Origin: Rhizobium giardinii bv. giardinii H152
GTDB lineage: Bacteria > Pseudomonadota > Alphaproteobacteria > Rhizobiales > Rhizobiaceae
Direction: 5' to 3'
Assembly (NCBI RefSeq): GCF_000379605.1
Contig: NZ_KB902692.1
Coordinates: 1 to 41,079 of the forward strand
Length of the DNA: 41,079 nucleotides
Below the pieces are notes generated by a model, which worked only from the letters and a program-made list of their open reading frames with translations, made no database searches and was not told the origin of the DNA. Positions 8,400 to 15,475 of this stretch are shown one piece after another. Numbering within the stretch: position 1 is the first letter of the stretch; each line of letters opens with the position of its first letter. The position numbers and the translations under genes were made by a program.

Positions 8400-9443
8400 T
8401 CAGGACAAAAAGCTGAGCTGCACCTTGCAGGCGGTCGAACGATCGCCGGCCTGCTCGAAGGCGGTGACGGCCTGCTCGAGCGCGAAAGTGTGGGAGATGA
8501 TCGGCCGGACATCGATACTTCGATCCGCGATCAGCGCGACGGCAAGGGCAAATTCACTGTCGAACCGCTGCGATCCGATCAGACGCAATTCCTTGCCGAC
8601 CAGGGCATTCAGCGGCAGGGTGATGTCCCCCGTCACCCCCACCTGCACGATTATGCCTCGCGGCCTCACCGTGGCAATCGCGCTGCGTAGGGCAGGCTCC
8701 GCGGCCGAGCATTCGAACACGACGTCGAACTGCCCCTTGTCGGCTTCGTATTCGGCAAGCTTTAGAGGCTCGCGCCGGACATTGATGATGCGGCTGGCGC
8801 CGCAGGCTCGGGCGCGATCCAGCGCCGCATCGGCAAGGTCGGTCACCACGATCGTTTTCGCGCCGGCATGGCGGCTTGCTGCGACGACCAGCGCGCCGAT
8901 AGGCCCTGCGCCGGTCACCAGCACCTGCTTGCCCTGCAGGTCGCCGGCCTGCGACACCGCATGCAGGCAGACGGCCAGCGGCTCGGCGCAGGCGGCCTCA
9001 CCGGCGCTCACCAGCGAACCCGCCGGCAGGCATTGGCTGGCCGGAACCACCAGCCAGTCACGAAACATGCCCTGTGCATGGGGAAGGCGCATGGCGCTGC
9101 CCATGAACTGCATGTTCAGGCAATGGATGCTGAGGCCATCGTCACAGAAGCGGCAATGCCCGCAGGGCTGGCTCGGATTGACAGACACCAGTTCGCCAAG
9201 GGCAAGAGCGGAGACATTCGGTCCGAGTGCCGCCACGTAGCCGGAGGCTTCATGTCCCGGGATGATCGGTTCGCGCACCCGCACCGGACCGAAACCGCCG
9301 TCCTGGTAATAGTGAAGATCCGAGCCGCAAATGCCGCCCGCGGCCATCTTCAGCAGCACTTCACCGTCGCCGGGATCGCCGACATCCGTCGTTTCCACCT
9401 TGAGATCGCGTTGGCCGTAAAGCCGCGTCAGACGCGTCCGCAT
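8400..9443 (-). CDS. Zinc-dependent alcohol dehydrogenase, L-idonate 5-dehydrogenase-like
   Basis: 347 residues from ATG 9443 with GGGGAGA upstream. It is a medium-chain dehydrogenase. Catalytic zinc ligands are Cys39 in GGICGSDLHYY and His64-Glu65 in PGHEASGY. The structural zinc is held by Cys94, Cys97, Cys100 and Cys108 (CGHCRFC...HC). The NAD(P) fold carries VTGAGPIGALV. The closest named type I recognise is L-idonate 5-dehydrogenase, but substrate assignment within this family is unreliable. In this operon an oxidation of a sugar acid such as idonate, gulonate or galactonate is likely. It may offset the loss of uxuB by feeding a keto-acid into the same route, which is inference. Confidence 0.8.
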   Translation of the reverse strand: MRTRLTRLYGQRDLKVETTDVGDPGDGEVLLKMAAGGICGSDLHYYQDGGFGPVRVREPIIPGHEASGYVAALGPNVSALALGELVSVNPSQPCGHCRFCDDGLSIHCLNMQFMGSAMRLPHAQGMFRDWLVVPASQCLPAGSLVSAGEAACAEPLAVCLHAVSQAGDLQGKQVLVTGAGPIGALVVAASRHAGAKTIVVTDLADAALDRARACGASRIINVRREPLKLAEYEADKGQFDVVFECSAAEPALRSAIATVRPRGIIVQVGVTGDITLPLNALVGKELRLIGSQRFDSEFALAVALIADRSIDVRPIISHTFALEQAVTAFEQAGDRSTACKVQLSFLS

Positions 9444-9456
9444 GACATATCTCCCC

Positions 9457-10863
9457 TTAGCGGATCAGCCCGAGTTCGGTCGGCAGCCAGAGCGTGACGG
9501 CCGGAACGAAGGTAATCAGCAGGAGTGCGACGAAGAGCGGCACCAGCCAGGGCAGGATCGCCATCGTGGTCCGCTCGACCGAGAGCTTGGCCACGCGCGA
9601 TAGCACGAAAAGCACCATACCGAGCGGTGGATGCAGCAATCCGATCATCAGGTTCAGCGTCATGATCAGGCCGAAATGCACCGGATCGATGTCGAACTGG
9701 GTGACCAGCGGCAGCAGGATCGGCACCAGGATGGTGATTGCGGCGATCGTGTCGAGGAAGCAGCCGACGAACAGCATCAACAGGTTGACCAGGATGAGGA
9801 ACACCCATTTGTTGTCGGTGATCGTCAGGATCGCGCCTGACAGCATTTGGGCGGCCTGGCTCACCGTCAGCAACCACGCGAAAATGGAGGCGGCGGTGAC
9901 AATGAACAAAACGGACGCCGTGGTTTCGATCGTGTCGAAGGTGGCGCGGGCCAATGTCGAGAATGTCATCGTCCGGTAGCGGACGAGGCCGAGGAACAGT
10001 GACCACAGCACGGCTGCGACCGCCGCTTCCGTTGGCGTGAACCAGCCCATCGTCATGCCGCCAATCAGAATGACCGGGGTCATCAGCGCCATCACGGCCG
10101 AGAAGTCGAAATACCAGTCGAGGGCGAGAAGCGCGGCGAGTGCGATGCCGACGGCAATATTCATCGACAGACCGGCCGACATCAACAGATAGATCAAGAT
10201 CGGTACGGAGAGCACAACCACAACCTCAAGCGAAGCCGACAGCAGTTGCTTCATCTCGAAGGGCGTGTCCGAACCCCAGCCGCGCCGATAGGCGAAGATG
10301 GCGACGGTCAGCATCATCAGCACGGTCATGACCACCCCGGGGACGATGCCCGCCATGAACAGTGCGCCGATCGAGACGTTTGCCATCATGCCGTAGATGA
10401 CGAAGGGCAGCGACGGCGGAAAGATCGGGCCGAGCGTCGCGGAGGCGGCGGTGACGCCAACGGCCGTTTCGATTGGATAGCCGTGGTCCTTCATCGCCTT
10501 GATCTCGATCGTGCCGATGCCGGCGGCATCGGCCAGCGCCGTGCCCGACATGCCGGAAAAGATCACCGAACCGATTATATTGACCTGGGCCAGCCCCCCC
10601 TTCATCCAGCCGACGAGCGCGACCGCGAAGGAATAGATGCGGCCGGTGACACCGGCGGAATTCATCAGATTACCGGCGAGAATGAAGAACGGCACCGCCA
10701 AAAGCGGGAAGCTTTCGACGCCGGCGATCATGCGCTGCGCCGCGATGATGTCGGGTGCGACATTGTAGAAAACGAGGTAGAGGACCGAAGCCACGGCCAT
10801 GGAGACGGCAACCGGCACGCCGACCACCATCAAGACAAGAAACGAACCGACGAGCAGAAGCAT
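9457..10863 (-). CDS. dctM: TRAP transporter large permease (DctM family)
   Basis: 468 residues from ATG 10863, slightly longer than the usual ~430. Many hydrophobic helices run throughout, and the family's typical motifs are visible: SFPLLAVPFFILAGNLMN, then SGTALADAAGIGTIEIKAM and ATLGPIFPPSLPFVIYG. It is the sodium-coupled channel subunit in the inner membrane. The start lies just after the stop of the small permease (10867-10869). The extra length lies mid-protein around the DWYFDFSAVMALMTPVIL segment. Substrate is inferred from the operon to be a hexuronate or related aldonate. Confidence 0.93.
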   Translation of the reverse strand: MLLLVGSFLVLMVVGVPVAVSMAVASVLYLVFYNVAPDIIAAQRMIAGVESFPLLAVPFFILAGNLMNSAGVTGRIYSFAVALVGWMKGGLAQVNIIGSVIFSGMSGTALADAAGIGTIEIKAMKDHGYPIETAVGVTAASATLGPIFPPSLPFVIYGMMANVSIGALFMAGIVPGVVMTVLMMLTVAIFAYRRGWGSDTPFEMKQLLSASLEVVVVLSVPILIYLLMSAGLSMNIAVGIALAALLALDWYFDFSAVMALMTPVILIGGMTMGWFTPTEAAVAAVLWSLFLGLVRYRTMTFSTLARATFDTIETTASVLFIVTAASIFAWLLTVSQAAQMLSGAILTITDNKWVFLILVNLLMLFVGCFLDTIAAITILVPILLPLVTQFDIDPVHFGLIMTLNLMIGLLHPPLGMVLFVLSRVAKLSVERTTMAILPWLVPLFVALLLITFVPAVTLWLPTELGLIR

Positions 10864-10866
10864 GGA

Positions 10867-11439
10867 TCAATCCTCAACCTTCTGAAATTCCTCGGGCTTT
10901 TCGAGAACCGAATAGCCGCGCCGCTGATTGGCGACAAAGACCTGGATGGAACGACCGAGCATCAGCACGAAGCCGGCCAGCACGCTGTAGAAAACAATGT
11001 TGCGCGGCAGATCGACGGTCACCATGCGTTCGTCGGCGACGATCGCCACATAGCGCCACATCAGCCAGCAGGCATAGGCGAAGAAGCCGATGCGCACGAG
11101 ATCCACGAAGATCGCGAGCGCGCGGGCGATACGCTGCGGCAAGTAGTGATAGAGCACGTCGACCTGGATGTGGCGTGACACTCGAACGCACATGACCGAG
11201 CCGAGGAACACCACGGCGATCAGGCAGTTGGTGGCGATTTCCTCGGTCCAGGCATAGGAATCGTTAAGGACATAGCGGGTGAAGAACTGCAGGAAGACGC
11301 AAGCCGTCATCACCCAGAAGATGGCGAGCGTGGCCCAATCCTCCACGGCATAGTGCGAAACATCGGCCGTCGGCGCTGCGTCTTCGAAGGAATGGGCAAG
11401 TTCTTCCGCCGTAATCGGTGTATGGATTTCTTGTGACAT
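10867..11439 (-). CDS. dctQ: TRAP transporter small permease (DctQ family)
   Basis: 190 residues from ATG 11439 (MSQEIHTPITAEE); an in-frame GTG at 11484 is a weaker option. Four hydrophobic helices are seen, with the family signature around FFTRYVLNDSYAWTEEIAT and VSRHIQVDVLYHYLP. It pairs with DctM in the inner membrane and couples it to the solute-binding protein. It sits between dctP and dctM in the usual order and the same direction. Confidence 0.92.
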   Translation of the reverse strand: MSQEIHTPITAEELAHSFEDAAPTADVSHYAVEDWATLAIFWVMTACVFLQFFTRYVLNDSYAWTEEIATNCLIAVVFLGSVMCVRVSRHIQVDVLYHYLPQRIARALAIFVDLVRIGFFAYACWLMWRYVAIVADERMVTVDLPRNIVFYSVLAGFVLMLGRSIQVFVANQRRGYSVLEKPEEFQKVED

Positions 11440-11502
11440 GGAATCATCCGGCGATGGGGTGCGGAATGCCGGCCGCTCGGCCACGAGCAGCCGGCGCGAA
11501 CA

Positions 11503-12477
11503 TCACTTCACGGCGCGGATCGCGTCCCAGTCTTCCTTTTTGTAGCCGAGGTCCTCGAGTGCGACCTTTTCCACGACGGTCTTCTCGAAATCGCCCTTGT
11601 CGACTTCGGTAACGTCTATGCCCTTTTCCTTGAAGGTCGAGACCAGTTTCTTCTCACGCTCTTCGATGATCTTGGTGGCGCGCTCGGCAGCCTCCTGCAT
11701 CACCTCGGTGAAAATCTGCTTGTCGGCATCGGAGAGCTGCGACCACACCGTCTTCGAAACCAGGGTGTTCAGATGGTCGACGATATGGCCCGTCAGCACG
11801 ATGTGCTTCTGCACCTCGAAGAATTTCTTCGCCTCGATCGTCGTCAGCGGGTTTTCCTGGGCTTCGACCGTGCCGTTCTGCAGGGCCAGATAGACCTCGG
11901 CAAAGGCGATCGGCGTCGTGTTGGCGCCGCAGGCGCGCGGCATCGCAAGATAGGCCGGCACGTCCGGGACGCGCATCTTCAAGCCCTGCATGTCGCTGCA
12001 TTTGCCGATCGGCCGGTTGGATGTCGTCTGGCGGGTGCCATAATAGGTGACGGCAGTAATATGGTTTCCCGAGGCGTCCTCGTATCCCTTGGCAAGATGC
12101 TTGAAGACATCGCTCTTGGTGTAGGCGATCAAATGCGCTGGATCGCGGAAGGTATAGGGGTAATAGGTGACGCCGATCGGCGCATATTCGCGCGCGGCAA
12201 AGCTCGATCCGGAAATGATGATGTCGACCGTGCCGAGCTTCAGACCCTGGTTGAGATCGGCTTCCTTGCCGAGCTGCGAGGCGGGGAAGACATCGATCTT
12301 GTAGCGCCCCTCGGTGCGCTTGCCGATCTCTTCGGCCGCCCAGACGGATTCGGTGTGGAACGGTTCGGATGTTTCGTAGACATGCGCCCATTTCAGCGCG
12401 GTTTCGGCCTGCGCGGTGAACGCCGAGACCAGGATCGCGGCAGTCGCGCCAAGTAACATTGGCAATTTGAACTTCAT
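11503..12477 (-). CDS. dctP: TRAP transporter periplasmic solute-binding protein (DctP family)
   Basis: 324 residues if started at the ATG at 12477, which has GGGAGG nine bases upstream; the ATG at 12483 is too close to that site. A signal peptide ends near TAQA-ETALKWAHV. The mature part has the family features, including GLKLGTVDIIISG, the conserved MQGLKMRVPDVPAYL block with the carboxylate-binding Arg, and EVYLALQNGTVEAQENPL. It captures a sugar acid in the periplasm and hands it to DctQM. It is the first transporter gene after the regulator and is read in the same direction. Confidence 0.94.
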   Translation of the reverse strand: MKFKLPMLLGATAAILVSAFTAQAETALKWAHVYETSEPFHTESVWAAEEIGKRTEGRYKIDVFPASQLGKEADLNQGLKLGTVDIIISGSSFAAREYAPIGVTYYPYTFRDPAHLIAYTKSDVFKHLAKGYEDASGNHITAVTYYGTRQTTSNRPIGKCSDMQGLKMRVPDVPAYLAMPRACGANTTPIAFAEVYLALQNGTVEAQENPLTTIEAKKFFEVQKHIVLTGHIVDHLNTLVSKTVWSQLSDADKQIFTEVMQEAAERATKIIEEREKKLVSTFKEKGIDVTEVDKGDFEKTVVEKVALEDLGYKKEDWDAIRAVK

Positions 12478-12510
12478 GGTCATGCTCCTCCCAAGTTGAA
12501 GTGGTTGTGG

Positions 12511-13254
12511 CTAGTTGCCCCCGGCACGCCTCCACGCGGCCGGTATCGTGCTGTCGGACGGTTCCTCCCCGAAACTTTCCGACAGGCGAAGCTGAGATTG
12601 GTCGAGATGCGCACGCATCGCGGCCCGAGCGGCGACCGGGTCGCCGGCGGCAATCGCGTCCCGGATGGCGCGGTGCTCCTCCATTGCGGCCCGCCAGGTC
12701 TCGGTGTTTTCGAAATAGCTGGCGAGCTTCTCGAAATAGGGCGTCATGCGCATGTCGTGGATGCTGCCGATGAAACGGTTCAGCGTCGCATTGGCGATGA
12801 TGGCCGAAACGATGACGTGGAAGTCGCGGTCGAGCGCCAGCGCCAAGCGCCGGTCTTCGAGCGCGGCTGCCATCTGCGTCAGATTGTCGTCCATCAAGGC
12901 GATATGCTCCGGCCGTGCCAGCCGGGCGGCCTCTTCGGCCACTGCGCATTCGACGACAGCCCGCGCCCTCAGCAGTTCGAACGGTCCTTCGAAATCCTCC
13001 GGTGGGACATCAGCCGACGTCCTCTTGCGCACCGTCACGTAGATGCCGGAGCCCATGCGGATATCGACGAAGCCTTCCACCTCCAGCACGATCAGCGCTT
13101 CGCGAACGGTCGGGCGGGAGACGCCGAGCATCTGCGCCAGCTCGCGCTCGGCCGGAAGCCGAGAGCCGGGAGACAACTCGCCCCGTTCGATCAGGCTTCG
13201 CATCTGGTCCGCCACCTGGCGATACAGGCGGCGTGATTCCACGGCAGAGAACAT
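12511..13254 (-). CDS. GntR-family (FadR/FCD) transcription regulator of the hexuronate operon
   Basis: 247 residues from ATG 13254 ([18 protein letters not shown]), which has GAGGA upstream and gives the usual family length; in-frame ATGs at 13311 and 13323 would extend the protein into an operator-like site. Residues about 8-75 form the winged helix ([20 protein letters not shown] then [16 protein letters not shown]). Residues about 95-225 form the all-helical FCD ligand domain, with metal-binding candidates DRDFHVIV and HEDMRMTP-like (here HDMRMTP) histidines. It probably represses the dctPQM-uxuA operon until a hexuronate-derived ligand binds. It lies upstream of dctP on the same strand. 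Confidence 0.9.
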   Translation of the reverse strand: MFSAVESRRLYRQVADQMRSLIERGELSPGSRLPAERELAQMLGVSRPTVREALIVLEVEGFVDIRMGSGIYVTVRKRTSADVPPEDFEGPFELLRARAVVECAVAEEAARLARPEHIALMDDNLTQMAAALEDRRLALALDRDFHVIVSAIIANATLNRFIGSIHDMRMTPYFEKLASYFENTETWRAAMEEHRAIRDAIAAGDPVAARAAMRAHLDQSQLRLSESFGEEPSDSTIPAAWRRAGGN

Positions 13255-13304
13255 CGCTTCCTCGATAGCGCCAACACCGGCTCGCAAGCGGTCATGTGGC
13301 AAGG

Positions 13305-13315
13305 TGGTCATACCA
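13305..13315. promoter_or_regulatory. Candidate GntR/FCD operator, TGGTCATACCA
   Basis: An 11-base dyad TGGT-N3-ACCA lies 50 bases upstream of the chosen gntR start, flanked on one side by AATATT. Operators of the FadR/PdhR/LldR/UxuR group commonly have TGGTNNNACCA cores, so this may be an autoregulatory site. No second copy was noticed before dctP. Confidence 0.5.
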
Positions 13316-13321
13316 ATATTC

Positions 13322-13744
13322 AAACAGTACGCGCTGCGAGCGATAAGTCAACGCCCTGATTGCAGATTCGGGCAAGCAGCCATTGGAAGTGGGTAAGGTC
13401 CAAGCCCGGAGGTTGCCACGCCGTGTCCTTTGCCGCTCCTATGCATCGCAAAGAACGGGCAACCGGAGCGCTGTTCGGGCAGCAACGGAGATGCAAAGAA
13501 GGTGTGGATTGGAACCACTGAAGTGGTCAGACGGATATTCCGTCACTCAACCGCGGTGCGGCAACCGGCACAAATGGGGAGCAGACGAAGATGTCGTCCC
13601 ATGGCGACGAAGCGCGAATGACGCGCAACGGCCAGCACTTTGCGCACCGGACGTGCGCAAAGTGCTGGCCGAAACGGCGATCGATCTGTTGCTAGCGCGC
13701 AGCTACACTCAGAGAAGTCGAAGACAGCGAAGGCGTAGCGCCCT
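13322..13744. other. Intergenic region between gntR and rpsU with a long perfect hairpin
   Basis: No recognisable gene. The region must hold the promoter of the gntR-led operon near its low end. An 18-bp perfect inverted repeat lies at 13629-13671 and is listed separately; a 6-bp hairpin GACGGA-TAT-TCCGTC lies at 13530-13544. Open frames on both strands encode arginine-rich, family-less products and look like shadows. Confidence 0.4.
13629..13671. terminator. 18-bp perfect stem-loop, probable rpsU transcript end
   Basis: CGGCCAGCACTTTGCGCA (13629-13646) pairs perfectly with 13654-13671 around a 7-base loop. It is 74 bases beyond the rpsU stop. There is no T-run on either side, so it is not a standard intrinsic terminator; it could stabilise a transcript end or be a protein-binding or transposon-derived palindrome. 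Confidence 0.4.
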
Positions 13745-13978
13745 TCATCGGCCGGTCTTCTTCTTGGCCGCGGGCAAAAGCCCTTCGCGCTGAAGCTGTT
13801 TACGAGCATTCTTGCGCTGACGGCTTACCGCTTCGGACTTCTGGCGTGCCTTCTTTACGGACGGCTTCTCATACGCTTCCCGCAACCGCATTTCGCGGAA
13901 GATACCCTCTCGTTGAAGCTTCTTTTTCAAGACACGGAGAGCCTGATCAACATTGTTGTCGCGAACCAATACTTGCAT
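13745..13978 (-). CDS. rpsU: 30S ribosomal protein S21
   Basis: 77 residues from ATG 13978, with AAAGGGTT upstream on the minus strand. The family sequence is clear: [20 protein letters not shown] then [20 protein letters not shown] and a lysine/arginine-rich end. S21 sits near the anti-Shine-Dalgarno region of 16S rRNA and affects initiation. Rhizobia often carry more than one copy. The location between a catabolic operon and small unknown genes, rather than in a housekeeping cluster, suggests this is an extra paralogue. The C-terminal [14 protein letters not shown] is somewhat longer than the common form. Confidence 0.93.
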   Translation of the reverse strand: MQVLVRDNNVDQALRVLKKKLQREGIFREMRLREAYEKPSVKKARQKSEAVSRQRKNARKQLQREGLLPAAKKKTGR

Positions 13979-14220
13979 GTGAACCCTTTTGGAACCTGCG
14001 TTTTAGGAGAGATGGCAGCGCAATCTATAGCGTTTGGAAAAATTTGCTAGCGGGTAGTTGGGCCATTCTTCAAAGAGATGGTCGTGCGTGGGTCCGTCAT
14101 GAGCAAATTTCGTTCCAAACATCTGTTTTTCCGCGGGTGAAATTGGACTAAAGTGGTATCGCTGGAGATCGCGGGAGGCGATCTGTCACAGCGTCGGTGT
14201 CATCCTTGGGAGGGATAACG

Positions 14221-14418
14221 ATGCAACATTTTGCCACCTCCATACCGCCAAAAGATATTGCTCTGCTACAAACGGTACTCGATGCATGGTGCCGCCAAAA
14301 GAATATGCCGCGAAGCGAGGCCATCAAGGAGGCGGCGGTTCTGATTTCGGAATACAGCCGCGGCGTGCGATCGCAAATTCGACTGATCGATGCTTTGGTA
14401 GAACAGGAAATCCATTAG
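14221..14418 (+). CDS. Small protein of unknown function (65 residues)
   Basis: ATG 14221 is preceded by GGGAGGG with six bases between, a strong site that favours it over the upstream in-frame start at 14197. The product starts MQHFATSIPPKDIALLQTVL and contains a predicted helical core (DAWCRQKNMPRSEAIKEAAV) then LISEYSRGVRSQ. No signal peptide or membrane segment. I recognise no family with confidence. The helix pattern recalls short rhizobial hypothetical proteins. It stands alone between rpsU and the isochorismatase-like gene. Confidence 0.6.
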   Translation: MQHFATSIPPKDIALLQTVLDAWCRQKNMPRSEAIKEAAVLISEYSRGVRSQIRLIDALVEQEIH

Positions 14419-14679
14419 TCCGCCGATTTCCGGTAGGTGCTCCATTCAAGCGGAGTGACACGGTGCTCCGCCGCAACGCAACGCGCCGGGGTCCGCCCGA
14501 AGTCGGTCTCAACCCCGCGGTTCAACTCCGCCACAAAAGTACCTTTGCTCGGCGGTCGCCTTGATCCGCTAGAAACCCGCCGGCAAACCGATCATTAGCC
14601 AGACGAAGTTGCACCAGTGCCAGGGGAAACGCCAGCCGCCGCAGCGTCGGTCGTCGATGCGACGCGGCACTAAACGAAA
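14419..14679. other. Intergenic region without a recognised gene
   Basis: Between the 65-residue gene and the stress-type promoter at 14680 I see no gene, RNA or clear terminator. Overlapping open frames on both strands are arginine/proline-rich shadows. Confidence 0.4.
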
Positions 14680-14704
14680 GGAACTTTCGAGGCCTGCCCA
14701 CGTT
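14680..14704 (+). promoter_or_regulatory. General-stress (EcfG/RpoE2-type) promoter motif
   Basis: GGAAC (14680-14684), 16 bases, CGTT (14701-14704): an exact match to the alphaproteobacterial EcfG consensus GGAAC-N16/17-CGTT. It lies 27 bases before the ATG of the isochorismatase-like gene and reads toward it, leaving a very short leader. The helicase downstream may be co-transcribed. Confidence 0.65.
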
Positions 14705-14731
14705 TGGCACAGCTCTACCGGAGAAGAAGCG

Positions 14732-15304
14732 ATGGAGTGGCGCCATATCTGTGTCGACATGCAACGGATGTTTGCGGAGGAGACGCCCTGGCATGTCCCC
14801 TGGATGGAGACGATATTGCCGCAGATCGAGGAGCTAGCAGGGCGTCACGCCCAGCGGACCGTCTTCACGCGATTTGTCCCCCCGGAGCATCCTGCCGCCC
14901 TGCCGGGGACCTGGCGCGCCTACTACAGTAAATGGTGGATGATGACGGGTGAGTATCTGCCGCGTGAAATGGTCAACGTCGTGCCCTGTCTGAACAAGCT
15001 TATTCCTCCGGCCAGACATTTTGACAAACACGTCTACTCTCCCTGGTTCGATGGACGCCTGCATAGCACGCTTTGCCGCGAGCAGGTTTCCACGCTCGTC
15101 ATCAGTGGTGGCGAGACGGACGTCTGCGTCATGGCGACGGTGTTCGGCGCGATCGACCTTGGCTATCGCACCATTATTCTGAAGGACGCTGTCTGCAGCG
15201 GGACCGACCAGACCCACGATGCCTCCCTTGAACTGTTGGGCAATCGGTTTTCCGTGCAACTCGAGCTCATGGACACGGAAGAATTCCTTGCAAGTGCCGG
15301 ATAG
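14732..15304 (+). CDS. Isochorismatase-family cysteine hydrolase
   Basis: 190 residues from ATG 14732, with GGAG upstream; an in-frame start at 14609 would read through the promoter motif. The likely catalytic triad is visible: Asp9 (CVDMQRMF), Lys99 (FDKHVYS) and Cys132 (SGGETDVCVMAT). The family includes isochorismatase, nicotinamidase and other amidohydrolases; the substrate cannot be read from sequence. Length is typical. It follows a general-stress promoter motif and is followed 171 bases later by the helicase gene, so it may be the first gene of a stress-induced transcript leading into the repair genes. Confidence 0.88.
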   Translation: MEWRHICVDMQRMFAEETPWHVPWMETILPQIEELAGRHAQRTVFTRFVPPEHPAALPGTWRAYYSKWWMMTGEYLPREMVNVVPCLNKLIPPARHFDKHVYSPWFDGRLHSTLCREQVSTLVISGGETDVCVMATVFGAIDLGYRTIILKDAVCSGTDQTHDASLELLGNRFSVQLELMDTEEFLASAG

Positions 15305-15475
15305 TCGCACTGATCGACGAGCCGTGGTGGCATGAGGTCTTTTCAACCGCCGTCCGAAATGATAGTTCCGTATTTGTTCCACCGGCAGAGTGGTGCCACG
15401 TCTCGCAATGTTGTAGTCCTTGGGCGAATTTGCGGCCCTGCGCGGCCGGTCAACAGGACAGTTCGGGGAAAAGGT

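Noticed and set aside
13383..13793. 136-residue plus-strand open frame
   Set aside because: Arginine-rich, no family features, overlaps rpsU on the other strand and the long palindrome; no good ribosome site.
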